This document shows, piece after piece, positions 33,098-42,171 of a stretch of 64,000 nt of DNA. The stretch is from positions 50,967-114,966 of the forward strand of contig NZ_JACDXT010000021.1 in NCBI RefSeq assembly GCF_016464015.1. The letters are read 5' to 3'. The translations under genes were made by a program, and so were the position numbers. The notes beneath the pieces are model-generated. The model saw nothing but the letters and a program-made list of their open reading frames with translations. It made no database searches and was not told the DNA's origin. How positions within the stretch are numbered: position 1 is the first letter of the stretch; the number at the start of each line of letters is the position of its first letter. Origin of the DNA: Psychrobacter sp. bablab_jr014 (GTDB taxonomy: Bacteria > Pseudomonadota > Gammaproteobacteria > Pseudomonadales > Moraxellaceae).

Positions 33098-34744
33098 TTA
33101 TTCATTTTTAGGCGTGCTAGTCGCTTGTAGCAAGGCTTTGGTATAGGCGGCTTGCGGGTCGTTAAACAGCACCTCGGTGCGTCCTGACTCAATCAGCTTG
33201 CCGTCTTTTAACACCATAATATGCTGGCACAAAGCGCGCACAACGTGCAAATCATGACTGATGAACACATAGCTGATGTTTTGCTCGGCTTGAATCTTGC
33301 GCAGTAGCGCAACCACGGTCACTTGGGTGCTGCTATCGAGCGCCGAGGTCGGCTCATCGAGTATCAGTAATTTGGGCTTCATCACCAGTGCGCGCGCGAG
33401 TGCCACCCGCTGGCGCTGTCCGCCTGATAGCTCGTGTGGATAGCGATGACAAAACGCTTCGGGCAGTTGCACGGTTTGTAGTGCCTCAAGCACTGCCCTA
33501 TGCCGCGTGGGCTTATCCACCCCTTGTACCAACAGGCCTTCTTCAATAATTTGCTCAACCGTCATGCGCGGATTGATACTGGCAAACGGGTCTTGAAACA
33601 CCATTTGCACAGTAGCTCGAAAGCGGCGCAGCGCCGATTTATTCAGCTGCATGACCGCTTGCTTATCAATATTGACCTCACCTGTGACACTTGCTTGATT
33701 GCTCAGCAGACGACACAGCGCCAAGGCAGTGGTGGTCTTGCCCGAACCCGACTCGCCCACGATGCCGAGCGCCTGCCCTGCCTGCAACTGCATATCCAGC
33801 GCGTGTACGGCAGTGAACCAATTAGAAACCGTCCCGAACAGGTTTTTTTTGGCAGGGAATTGTACTTGTAAATCATTGGTAGACAATAGCGGCGCGAGAC
33901 TGCTTGTCTTATCCTCAACACTCAGTGCGCGACCAAAATCTTGCTGAATCAGCGCGCGCGTATAGTCCGCTTGTGGATTGGCAAAAACAGCGTTGGTCGC
34001 ACCCCACTCAACCACTTGACCTTGACGCAGTACAATCAGCGTGTCGCTATAATCGCGCACCAAATTGAGGTCGTGGCTGATCAGCAGCATCGACATGTTA
34101 TAGCGCGCTTTTAACGTGTCTAACAGACGCAAAACCTCATGCTGCAAGGTCACATCGAGCGCCGTGGTCGGCTCATCAGCAATCAAAATATCAGGACGCC
34201 CCGCCAGCGCCATGGCAATCATGACGCGCTGACGCTGTCCGCCTGACAGCTCGTGTGGATAGCGGCGCAGCTTATCTGCGGCGTCCGTAATGTTCACATC
34301 GTTTAATAAAGATAAAGTCTCAGTGCGCCAGTCTTTTTTGGGCACGCCGCGCAGACGCAGGGCTTCAGTGATTTGTTTTTCGACCGTATGTAGCGGATTG
34401 AGCGCCGTCATCGGCTCTTGAAACACCATGCCGATATGCCGACCGCGCACCTGTTTTGGTAGCGTGCCAATACCTTTACGCGCAATATCGAGTGCGCCGA
34501 CCGTAGATAGCGTCGCTGAACCTCGGATACTCAGGTCACTAGGCAATAGCCCCAATAATGCCAAGCTCGACAGTGATTTTCCCGAGCCTGATTCACCGAC
34601 CAGCGCCAGTGTCTGCCCTTGATATAACTTATAAGACAACCCTGCAACCAATGGCTCAGCACTGCTTGGCGCTTGGATACGCAGTTTTTCTACGGTTAAG
34701 ACGGCTTCATTTTGCCCAGTATTTTTGTTGATTTGGGTCATCAT
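33098..34744 (-). CDS. yejF: Peptide ABC importer, fused ATP-binding protein YejF
   Basis: A 548-residue cytosolic protein with two complete ABC domains in one chain. Each has a Walker A (GESGSGKSLSS near residue 55; GESGSGKTTTA near 330), an LSGGQRQRV signature and a Walker B (ILIADEPTTALD; LILDEPTSALDS). It would power the YejBE channel for peptide uptake. Its start overlaps the yejE stop by 4 bases, as in translationally coupled operons. It is the last gene of the cluster and is followed by a terminator. Family knowledge links YejABEF to uptake of microcin C-type peptides and defensin resistance. Confidence 0.93.
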   Translation of the reverse strand: MMTQINKNTGQNEAVLTVEKLRIQAPSSAEPLVAGLSYKLYQGQTLALVGESGSGKSLSSLALLGLLPSDLSIRGSATLSTVGALDIARKGIGTLPKQVRGRHIGMVFQEPMTALNPLHTVEKQITEALRLRGVPKKDWRTETLSLLNDVNITDAADKLRRYPHELSGGQRQRVMIAMALAGRPDILIADEPTTALDVTLQHEVLRLLDTLKARYNMSMLLISHDLNLVRDYSDTLIVLRQGQVVEWGATNAVFANPQADYTRALIQQDFGRALSVEDKTSSLAPLLSTNDLQVQFPAKKNLFGTVSNWFTAVHALDMQLQAGQALGIVGESGSGKTTTALALCRLLSNQASVTGEVNIDKQAVMQLNKSALRRFRATVQMVFQDPFASINPRMTVEQIIEEGLLVQGVDKPTRHRAVLEALQTVQLPEAFCHRYPHELSGGQRQRVALARALVMKPKLLILDEPTSALDSSTQVTVVALLRKIQAEQNISYVFISHDLHVVRALCQHIMVLKDGKLIESGRTEVLFNDPQAAYTKALLQATSTPKNE

Positions 34745-35757
34745 ATCCGCCTTGGGTCAAATGCGTCACGCAGCGCTTCACCAATAAAAATCAGCAAAGA
34801 CAACACCACGGTTAAGCTCATAAAACCTGATAGTGCCAGCCACGGGGCTTCTAGATTGTCTTTGCCCTGTACCATCAGCTCGCCAAGCGATGGTGAACCT
34901 GGCGGCAAGCCATAGCCCAAAAAATCGAGCGCGGTCAGAGCCGTGATGTTTGCGGTTAAGATAAATGGCAACTGCGATAAGCTTGAGGCTAAGGCATTGG
35001 GCAAAATATGACGGCGCATAATCTGAAAATCGGACACGCCCAAATTGCGCGCGGCGCGGACATAATCAAAGTTACGCGCGCGCAAAAACTCTGCCCGCAC
35101 CAAGCCAACCAGCCCCATCCAGCCAAACAACAGCATCATTAAAAACAGCAGCGTCACACTTGGGCTGAACAAACTGACCAAAATAATAATCATAAACAGC
35201 TGCGGCAGTCCGCCCCAAACCTCCATAAAGCGCTGACCGATTAAATCCACCCAGCCGCCATAATAGCCTTGTAAAGCACCAACGATAATGCCAATCAGCG
35301 ACCCTGCCAGCGTCAGCGCGATGCCAAACAACAGCGATATACGCATACCATACAAGATACGCGCCAGCACATCGCGCCCCATATCGTCTGTGCCCAGCCA
35401 GTTTTCGCGACTCGGCGGCGCAGGAAAGCTTTCGCCGCGTGCCATATTTGGCGTTTGATCCGCAAAAGGAATCGGTGGCATGACATAACTGCCCTGATCG
35501 TTAATCAGTGCCTGCACTACGGGATCTTTATAATTGGCTTCGGTCTCAAACACTCCGCCAAACGTCGTCTCAGGATACGCCTTGACCACAGGAAAATAAT
35601 ACTCGCCCTGATACTGCACCCATAAGGGCTTGTCATTAGCAATCACCTCAGCGACCATACACAGCACAAAAATCAGCGCAAAAATCAGTAAAGACGCCAC
35701 GCCCAAGCGGTTACGATAAAAGCGCTGTAAACGCGCCTGCCAGATAGGATTGACCAT
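34741..35757 (-). CDS. yejE: Peptide ABC importer, permease YejE
   Basis: A 338-residue inner-membrane permease of the binding-protein-dependent (DppC/OppC) type. It has an N-terminal helix, a long periplasmic loop, and then five helices. The loop contains the NWLGTDDMGRDVLARILYGMR block common to DppC-like permeases. The EAA-type loop contacting the ATPase is RAEFLRARNFDYVRAARNLG near residue 221. It overlaps yejF by 4 bases and yejB by 1, so the three are co-translated. Confidence 0.93.
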   Translation of the reverse strand: MVNPIWQARLQRFYRNRLGVASLLIFALIFVLCMVAEVIANDKPLWVQYQGEYYFPVVKAYPETTFGGVFETEANYKDPVVQALINDQGSYVMPPIPFADQTPNMARGESFPAPPSRENWLGTDDMGRDVLARILYGMRISLLFGIALTLAGSLIGIIVGALQGYYGGWVDLIGQRFMEVWGGLPQLFMIIILVSLFSPSVTLLFLMMLLFGWMGLVGLVRAEFLRARNFDYVRAARNLGVSDFQIMRRHILPNALASSLSQLPFILTANITALTALDFLGYGLPPGSPSLGELMVQGKDNLEAPWLALSGFMSLTVVLSLLIFIGEALRDAFDPRRI

Positions 35758-36812
35758 CAGCGCTCCTCAAAATCAATGCGCGGGTCAATCAGATGATAGC
35801 TGATGTCACTAATCAGCTGTAGCACCAGTCCCACCAGCGTAAAAATAAACAACGTGCCAAAGATAATCGGATAATCGCGCTGCTGAATCGCCTCAAAGCC
35901 TAATAGCCCAAGCCCATCGAGCTTAAAGATAATCTCAATCAAAAAGTTGCTGGCAAAAAATATCCCGACAATCGCCGCTGGAATCCCCGCAATCACAATC
36001 AACATGGCGTTACGAAACACGTGCCCATATAAGACTTGCCGTTCGCTCAGCCCTTTAGCGCGGGCGGTCAGTACATACTGCTTGCCAAGCTCCTCCAAAA
36101 AGCTAAACTTGGTCAAATACGTGAGCGCCGCAAAGCCGCCTATGGTGCTGGCTAATAACGGCAATGCCAAATGCCAAAAGTAATCTTTAATCTTGCCAAG
36201 CAAAGAAAGCTGGTCAAAGTTTTCAGAGGTCAAGCCTTGGAGCGGAAACCAATTAAAGTAGCTGCCCCCTGCAAAAAATACCAGCAAAATCACGCCAAAA
36301 ACAAACACAGGTATCGCGTGCCCCACTGCCATCAAGAGCGCCGTCAGCTTGTCCACACCTGAGCCATGATGACACGCCTTATAAATCCCCAGCGGAATGG
36401 CAATCAAATAAATCAGCAGCGTACTCCATAGCCCAAGCGATATGGACACGGGCATTTTTTCTACGATAAGCTCAGTGACAGACTGCCCCTTAAAAAACGA
36501 CTCACCAAAATCAAGGGTCGCATAGTTTTTGAGCATCAACCAAAAGCGCTCAGGCGCAGATTTGTCAAAGCCATATTGCGCCTTGATACTCTCGACCATA
36601 TCTTCAGACAGTCCGCGCGTGCCTTGGTAAGTTTGCTGATTGCTGGTCGCACTTTTTTCCATCGCCTGACCCGCTTGGCCTTGTTCAATCAGTGCAATTT
36701 GTTGCTCAACAGGGCCGCCAGGAGCCGCTTGGACAATCACAAAATTCGCCAGCAATATCAAAAACAGCGTTGGTAATATCAACAGCAGCCTTTTTATGAC
36801 ATAACGCCCCAT
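35757..36812 (-). CDS. yejB: Peptide ABC importer, permease YejB
   Basis: A 351-residue partner permease of the DppB/OppB type. The first helix carries the typical MGRYVIKRLLLILPTLF start. A periplasmic region (about 30-110) precedes five helices. The ATPase-contacting loop is near residues 230-260, with LGKQYVLTARAKGLSERQVL. The end, with LVLQLISDISYHLIDPRIDF, is family-typical. AAGGTG precedes the ATG. It follows gloB by 79 bases and overlaps yejE by 1. Confidence 0.93.
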   Translation of the reverse strand: MGRYVIKRLLLILPTLFLILLANFVIVQAAPGGPVEQQIALIEQGQAGQAMEKSATSNQQTYQGTRGLSEDMVESIKAQYGFDKSAPERFWLMLKNYATLDFGESFFKGQSVTELIVEKMPVSISLGLWSTLLIYLIAIPLGIYKACHHGSGVDKLTALLMAVGHAIPVFVFGVILLVFFAGGSYFNWFPLQGLTSENFDQLSLLGKIKDYFWHLALPLLASTIGGFAALTYLTKFSFLEELGKQYVLTARAKGLSERQVLYGHVFRNAMLIVIAGIPAAIVGIFFASNFLIEIIFKLDGLGLLGFEAIQQRDYPIIFGTLFIFTLVGLVLQLISDISYHLIDPRIDFEER

Positions 36813-36891
36813 GGCTTTTCACCTTATCTCAGCTCTTTTATCTGTCATGCTCAATCAGCGCGTGGCAAATGAATCTTCTATAAACCGTGTT

Positions 36892-37671
36892 TTAAAAATT
36901 GTCTTTTAACGCACGCAGCGCCGCAAATACGCTGACAGGGCGTGTGTCGTCAAGTTCAGTTTTGGCCTCAACGCCTTCGATGACGCTATCTTCGTCAGTA
37001 CGCAAAAATACATTAATCACACGCTCATGTGCCACAGTGACAGGCAGTGTCGGTATATGCTGCTCGTTTTTTTGCTGAGCATCTGCCAATGCGTGCTGCA
37101 TGGCCTCATTATTCGGCTCAATCGTCAGACCAAAGCGCAAATTCGCTGCTGTATATTCGTGCGCAGGATACAACAGCGCATCATCAGGCAGCTCGGCAAG
37201 GCGGCTTAAGCTGTTATAAAGTGACTCGGCATTGCCGCCCAAAATACGCCCGCAGCCGCCACTAAATAATGTGTCACCACAAAAGCAATGCTCACGCCCA
37301 TCAATATCTAAGATATAGCTGACATGATTTTCCGTATGCCCTTCTGTACCCCACACTTGCGCGGTATACCCCCATGCATTGACTGTGCTGCCGTCTTTAA
37401 TGACTTGGTCGGCATCGACAGGATGCTCGCTGTGCGCGACCACATGAATCATCGGATAGGTTTCTTGTAGCTCCGCCACACCGCCCACGTGGTCATGGTG
37501 ATGGTGGGTTATCCAAATACCGATAGGCTCTAAATTATTCGCACTCAAATAATCAATGACAGGCGCAGCTTCACCTGGATCAATGACAATGGCTTGTCCG
37601 TTGCTATTATTAATCACCAGCCAAATATAATTGTCTTGAAAGGCGCGAACTGGCTGTATCACAATACTCAT
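36892..37671 (-). CDS. gloB: Hydroxyacylglutathione hydrolase (glyoxalase II)
   Basis: GloB hydrolyses S-lactoylglutathione to lactate and glutathione, finishing methylglyoxal detoxification. The 259 residues have the metallo-hydrolase metal motif THHHHDHVGG near residue 55, the DTLFSGGCGR block near 132 and a C-terminal glutathione-binding half with YPAHEYTAANLRF near 165. Length is normal. AAGGAT is the ribosome site. It sits between yejA (80 bases upstream) and yejB (79 bases downstream) on the same strand. That position inside a transporter cluster is unusual. Confidence 0.94.
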   Translation of the reverse strand: MSIVIQPVRAFQDNYIWLVINNSNGQAIVIDPGEAAPVIDYLSANNLEPIGIWITHHHHDHVGGVAELQETYPMIHVVAHSEHPVDADQVIKDGSTVNAWGYTAQVWGTEGHTENHVSYILDIDGREHCFCGDTLFSGGCGRILGGNAESLYNSLSRLAELPDDALLYPAHEYTAANLRFGLTIEPNNEAMQHALADAQQKNEQHIPTLPVTVAHERVINVFLRTDEDSVIEGVEAKTELDDTRPVSVFAALRALKDNF

Positions 37672-37751
37672 AATAAAAAATCCTTGCCCGTAGAGATATA
37701 GCGCTTACCCTAGCAAACTTCCGCTGGTAGCACACGTTATCAATTTGTATA

Positions 37752-39710
37752 TCAGCGCTTTAAATAATTGTCTACGCGCTGCTCGGCGTCTTTGTCCACC
37801 CACCAATAATCAATGCCTAGCGCATTGCTCGGCAAGCGCTCAGGGTGGCGATACTCGTCCCAATACGCCACTCGCGTGACAGGTGTGCCATATAGCGGCA
37901 CCAAATAATAACCTGCGCGCAGTAATCGGTCGAGTATATGGGTGTATAAAACAATCTCTTCGCGCGTCTTTGCACGGGTCAGCTTGTCAATGACGGCATC
38001 AATGGCGGGGTTTTTAATCCCCATTGTGTTTTGACTGCCCGTTTCATCGGCGCTGCTACTGCCCCATGTGCCAATCTGCTCTGCGCCAGGGGATAGGCTT
38101 TGTAAAAAATTATCAAATGCCATGTCGTAATCGAAGCGGCGCATACGCTCAATATATTGCGGCGTATCAACCGCCTGTACTTGCGCATCAAAGCCCAAAC
38201 GCTGTAAGTTACGCACATAAAACAGCGCCACGCGGGTCAACGTGTCTCCCGCAATCAATAGCTGAATACGCGCGCGTTTGCCATCAGGCTGATACAGCTT
38301 CATGTCTTGATAATAAAAGCCCGCCTCCAGCAGCAACTTTCGCGCCTCTAACAGCTGCGCACGGTTAAAGCCTGTGCCATCGCTTTTGGGCAGCTGCCAT
38401 TCTTCTAGCGTCGCTTTGCGCTGAATCGGGTCAAGCTTAGGCAATAGGGGTTTTAAAACAGCCATTTCAGCCGCAGTGGGTTTGCCTTTGGCTTCCAATT
38501 CTGAGCCATAAAAATAGCTTTGCAAACGCTCGTATTGATTATGAAATAAGGTCTTGTTCATCCACTCAAAATCATACGCCTTAGTCAATGCCTGTCTGAC
38601 GCGGATGTCCTGAAACAAAGGCTTGCGCTGATTCATGATGATACCCTGCATGGGTACAGGATTGTGATCGCTGACTTCTTCTTTTTTAATCATACCCGCC
38701 TGCATGGCAGGAAACGTATAGCCTGTTGCCCAATTAGCGGCTTTGTTTTCTACCCGAAAGCGGTATTGTCCTGATTTAAAGCCTTCAAAGGCAATCTCAT
38801 CGCTTTGGTAATACACAAATTGAATTTTGGCAAAGTTATAGCGCCCACGATTGACCATCAAATCTCTACCCCAGTAATTGGGGTCGCGCACATAACTGAT
38901 GCTACGCCCGACATTGACTTTGTCGAGACGATACGGCCCACTACCCAATAGCGGCGTTAGCATCACCTTGTCAAAGTCAGCCTCGATTGAGCGCTTGGCA
39001 AAAACAGGAAACGCGCCCACGGTCAGTAAGATTTCTTTATTATCATCGCCATTGAATACAAACTTTACCCGCTGCGTATCCAGTACTTGTACTTCTTTTA
39101 TTGCGCCCAGATAGCTCTGTAAAAAAATAGGCCCTTTGGTCAATAGCGCATCAAACGTGGCTTTGACATCCTCAGCAGTAACGGTGCTGCCATCCCAAAA
39201 CCGCGCCTTGGGATGAATGTGGTAAATAATCCAGCTGGTGTCCTCAGGGTCGTACGTTACCTTGTCGGCGAGCTGCGGATAAATGGTAAACGCTTCATCA
39301 AGCGAGCTGGTCATCAGCGTATCGTACATATAATCCGTGCCCGCCATGGGAATGCCCGTGGTCATCCATTTATTGGCACTATTAAACGTGCCGCGCGCTT
39401 GTAACGACAGTGTGCCGCCCTTTGGCGCATTTGGGTTGGCATATGGCAGGTGCGGTGCATTGACATAATCGGTGGTGCTGTTTAACGCCAAAGCATTGGT
39501 GGTAATAGGCGCCGCCTGCGCCGCTGTAGCAGAGAAAGCCACGCCCAAACCAATGACGCATAAAAAACGCCGCTTATCAGTCATAGGCGACGTTTGTTGA
39601 TTTTTATCTGTTAAGGCACTTAGATGACGGTCAACCTTTTTGGTAAAAGCTTGACTACTATGTGCAGCATGGCGCTGGCAGCGCGCAATAAAAAGCGTGG
39701 GTGTCATCAT
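37752..39710 (-). CDS. yejA: Peptide ABC importer, periplasmic binding protein YejA-like
   Basis: A large extracellular solute-binding protein (SBP family 5, DppA/OppA fold) for the YejBEF importer. A signal peptide with RRFLCVIGLGVAFSATAAQA begins at an internal Met at 39584. The longer frame from 39710 adds 42 polar residues but has the better AGGGA ribosome site, so the start is uncertain. Motifs include NPNAPKGGTLSLQARGTFNSANKW, cut to NPNAPKGGTLSL, near residue 90, HPKARFWDGSTVTAEDVKATF, cut to RFWDGSTVTAEDV, near 175 and NQRKPLFQDIRVRQALTKAY near 365. These match the YejA subgroup. Confidence 0.9.
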   Translation of the reverse strand: MMTPTLFIARCQRHAAHSSQAFTKKVDRHLSALTDKNQQTSPMTDKRRFLCVIGLGVAFSATAAQAAPITTNALALNSTTDYVNAPHLPYANPNAPKGGTLSLQARGTFNSANKWMTTGIPMAGTDYMYDTLMTSSLDEAFTIYPQLADKVTYDPEDTSWIIYHIHPKARFWDGSTVTAEDVKATFDALLTKGPIFLQSYLGAIKEVQVLDTQRVKFVFNGDDNKEILLTVGAFPVFAKRSIEADFDKVMLTPLLGSGPYRLDKVNVGRSISYVRDPNYWGRDLMVNRGRYNFAKIQFVYYQSDEIAFEGFKSGQYRFRVENKAANWATGYTFPAMQAGMIKKEEVSDHNPVPMQGIIMNQRKPLFQDIRVRQALTKAYDFEWMNKTLFHNQYERLQSYFYGSELEAKGKPTAAEMAVLKPLLPKLDPIQRKATLEEWQLPKSDGTGFNRAQLLEARKLLLEAGFYYQDMKLYQPDGKRARIQLLIAGDTLTRVALFYVRNLQRLGFDAQVQAVDTPQYIERMRRFDYDMAFDNFLQSLSPGAEQIGTWGSSSADETGSQNTMGIKNPAIDAVIDKLTRAKTREEIVLYTHILDRLLRAGYYLVPLYGTPVTRVAYWDEYRHPERLPSNALGIDYWWVDKDAEQRVDNYLKR

Positions 39711-39813
39711 TGGCGTGCTTACCGTCCCTCAGTCAATACAATCACGGAATAGAGGGTTATCATAACAAACTTCGCTTTTATCGCCTACAGGCTTTGTTTA
39801 CTTTGTAAACACA

Positions 39814-39856
39814 TTAAAAAAGCTACCAACTCAAGGATACGCTGGCAGCTTTTTTA
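39814..39856. terminator. Terminator of the first LysM gene
   Basis: AAAAAGCTACCA and TGGCAGCTTTTT form an imperfect stem with flanking A/T runs, 46 bases after the LysM stop at 39903 as read on the minus strand. Confidence 0.75.
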
Positions 39857-39902
39857 TCTAAAAATCAGTAGTCAAACAAGATATAAACCAAACCGACCTT
39901 TG

Positions 39903-40397
39903 TTATTGTGGCAGCGTTAATTTTTGACCAACGCGCAAGGTCGCGTTTGTTGAGATATTGCTGGCTTCAGCGATGTCTTTATAACTTGTACCATTACGCT
40001 TAGCGATACTATGCAATGTATCTCCAGAACGCACGGTGTAGGTTTTTGAATTTTGTGTATCGTGATTTGTTCGCTGATTAACTTTAGCATTTACGTTGGC
40101 ATGGCTGCTATTCTTTTTGCCTTGTGTACTGGCATTTTTTGCTGCTACCGTCGTTGTGGCATGCTGCGTGCCTTGTGGAATCTTAAGGCTGTTACCAACG
40201 TGAATGGTCGCACGGGTATTGATATTATTGGCTTGCGCCAACTCCTGTACGCTTACGTTATGACGCTTAGCAATGCTGCTTAAGCTGTCACCAGAGACTA
40301 CTTGATATGCACTGGCTTGTGGTGCAGCGTGTGCTGCGCCAAAGCACATTGCCGTTACTACGCCCAATGCACTCAGTGTTTTGGTTAATTTTTTCAT
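39903..40397 (-). CDS. Secreted protein with two LysM domains
   Basis: A signal peptide (about residues 1-25, ending AAHAAP) predicts export. Two LysM peptidoglycan-binding domains follow, at about 31-75 (YQVVSGDSLSSIAKRHNVS) and 120-164 (YTVRSGDTLHSIAKRNGTS). They are joined by a polar linker rich in Asn, Lys and Thr. There is no catalytic domain, so it probably binds wall glycan or scaffolds something. A paralogue with three LysM domains lies 530 bases upstream on the same strand. Length 164 residues. Confidence 0.88.
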   Translation of the reverse strand: MKKLTKTLSALGVVTAMCFGAAHAAPQASAYQVVSGDSLSSIAKRHNVSVQELAQANNINTRATIHVGNSLKIPQGTQHATTTVAAKNASTQGKKNSSHANVNAKVNQRTNHDTQNSKTYTVRSGDTLHSIAKRNGTSYKDIAEASNISTNATLRVGQKLTLPQ

Positions 40398-40747
40398 AAT
40401 CGCATCCTCTACAATATCATCATTTCATTATTTGTATATAACGGTTATTTAATAGCGCTGTGTACCGCGCTGTTAAACACTATATATGGCTGACTAGGTA
40501 TTTCAGTACGTAGGCTGTAGTTGTTATCATAAAGAATGTAGCGTTATACGTCGCCCTTTGCAGTGTCTTACGCAAGCACCCATGAACTTTAAGTTATGTT
40601 ACGAATGATACGTGTGTTAATTACAAATAAGGCGATTAGCACTTAGGAAGTATGCTGAATCGCCCTATCTGTTTTATATCAACTGTTAGATGTTATTGGA
40701 TAATGCATTTGTTCTATATATCCAATGCATGCTGTTATGGTCTGTGC
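40398..40747. other. 350-base leader region of the first LysM gene
   Basis: No gene is seen. A near-perfect hairpin TTTAATAGCGC/GCGCTGTTAAA lies at 40448-40478, about 50-80 bases upstream of the LysM start; it may be part of the leader RNA or an operator. Confidence 0.4.
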
Positions 40748-40921
40748 TAGGGCGTGTCTTCATTTTAAAAATGGTAATAAAAATGCGATAAATTAAAGGC
40801 ATACAAGGAAAATAGCGCAGATAATATCGAGATATTGACCCGCTATTTGACACCGTTTGCCAAAGATTTAGCCATTTCTAGCCCATTTAGTCGTAGATGC
40901 TTGAATTGAAGACACGCCCTA
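40748..40921 (-). mobile_element. Family A mini-element, copy 2
   Basis: A 174-base copy in the opposite orientation to copy 1, with ends TAGGGCGTGTCTTC and GAAGACACGCCCTA. It is about 90% alike to copy 1 by eye. It ends 7 bases from the stop codon of the three-LysM gene. No coding frame. Confidence 0.82.
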
Positions 40922-40928
40922 AGACCTA

Positions 40929-41693
40929 TTAATAAATATCATCATCTATCGTTGCCATCGCTGTTTCTTTGGGTGTAGATACTACCGTTGGCGCTTTTTT
41001 GAGACGTAACGTTTGACCGATTTGTAAGGTTGCCGTAGGCTCAATACCGCTGGCACTGGCGATGTCTTGATAAGACAAGCCATAACGATTGGCAATGCTG
41101 ATTAAGGTATCACCTGCCTGCACCGTATAAGTATCTGGCATTTCACTTGAAGTTACGACCGCCGTTGCCACTGGAGCGCTGGGGGTTGATGCTGGCTCAG
41201 ACGCTTTTACAGTGCTGCTGGTGACTTTAGGCGTGGGAGTGACTACAGGCGCCGCTGGCATTGGTTTTACCGCTTTGGTGGCATTTTTCGGTAGCGATAA
41301 CGTATCACCTGCACGAATCATGGTCGTGGCGGTCATGTCATTCGCCTCAGTTAATGCCTCAACAGTGACGCCATAACGCTTAGCAATCGCCATCAAGGTA
41401 TCGCCTGATTGAATTTGATAGCTGTTGGTTGTTGTTTTTGACGTCTTTTTATTGGCAGTGTTTGCACTGGGAATATTCAGCGTGTCACCGATGACGATGG
41501 TGGTTTTTGGCGTGATGTTATTGGCTTTAGCAATCGCGTCTACGCTGACGTTATAGCGCTTAGACAAGGCAATTAGCGTATCTCCTGCGGCAACTTGATG
41601 CGCTTGCGGCGCTGCATAAGCAAGACTGATGCTAAGCAACGCGGCACCGCCGATAACCCCACGTAATACGGCTGATGGGCGAATGGTTTTCAT
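40929..41693 (-). CDS. Secreted protein with three LysM domains
   Basis: A 254-residue exported protein: signal peptide about 1-27 (ending AYAAPQ), then LysM domains at about 32-76 (HQVAAGDTLIALSKRYNVS), 91-135 (YQIQSGDTLMAIAKRYGVT) and 188-232 (YTVQAGDTLISIANRYGLS). A Pro/Thr/Ser/Ala-rich linker at about 137-185 separates the second and third. No enzymatic domain. It is a paralogue of the two-LysM protein next door and probably arose by duplication. Mobile repeats lie 7 bases past its stop and 39 bases before its start. Confidence 0.88.
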   Translation of the reverse strand: MKTIRPSAVLRGVIGGAALLSISLAYAAPQAHQVAAGDTLIALSKRYNVSVDAIAKANNITPKTTIVIGDTLNIPSANTANKKTSKTTTNSYQIQSGDTLMAIAKRYGVTVEALTEANDMTATTMIRAGDTLSLPKNATKAVKPMPAAPVVTPTPKVTSSTVKASEPASTPSAPVATAVVTSSEMPDTYTVQAGDTLISIANRYGLSYQDIASASGIEPTATLQIGQTLRLKKAPTVVSTPKETAMATIDDDIY

Positions 41694-41732
41694 AAATAAC
41701 TCCTATAGTTCTTATATTATTATTCTCGTCAT

Positions 41733-41884
41733 TAGGGCGTGTCCCTAATTCAAGCGTGTATGACTAAATGGGCTAAAAATGGCTAAATCTTTGGCAAACG
41801 GTGTCAAATAGCTGGGCAATATCTTAATATTACCTGCGATTTATCTCATTTTTATCACCATTTTTAAAATAGGGACACGCCCTA
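41733..41884 (+). mobile_element. Family A mini-element, copy 3 (short)
   Basis: A 152-base copy in the same orientation as copy 1, lacking about 22 bases in the right half. Its ends are TAGGGCGTGTCCCTA and TAGGGACACGCCCTA: both inner ends differ from copies 1 and 2 in a matching way. It lies 39 bases upstream of the three-LysM gene, probably in or near its promoter. Confidence 0.8.
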
Positions 41885-42029
41885 GACAAAGGATGGACAA
41901 CAACTCACATCATCATACAGAAGCGGCATTGGGTATCAATAGCGTTGTTGTAGCTAAAAAATAAACAGGCTGCTTCTGTAAATCTTTCTGAGCTTTTATA
42001 ATAGGCTATTTCTGTGGTTATATGATAAA

Positions 42030-42076
42030 GGCGTGTTTTTGCTTTACAGGAAGATTTTATTTAGCAAAAACACGCC
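42030..42076. repeat. Long hairpin with mobile-repeat-like arms
   Basis: GGCGTGTTTTTGCT (42030-42043) and AGCAAAAACACGCC (42063-42076) are perfect 14-base arms around a 19-base loop. It lies about 95 bases past the serC stop as read on the minus strand, so it could end serC transcription. The arms start with the same GGCGTGT as the family A ends. Confidence 0.6.
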
Positions 42077-42171
42077 ATGATGCGCACAAGTAGAAACGTC
42101 AAAGTGACCTAGCGTCAAGTGCGATGGTACAGACACACCGTAGCGTCTGTCTATATCATTCAACAGCGGCT

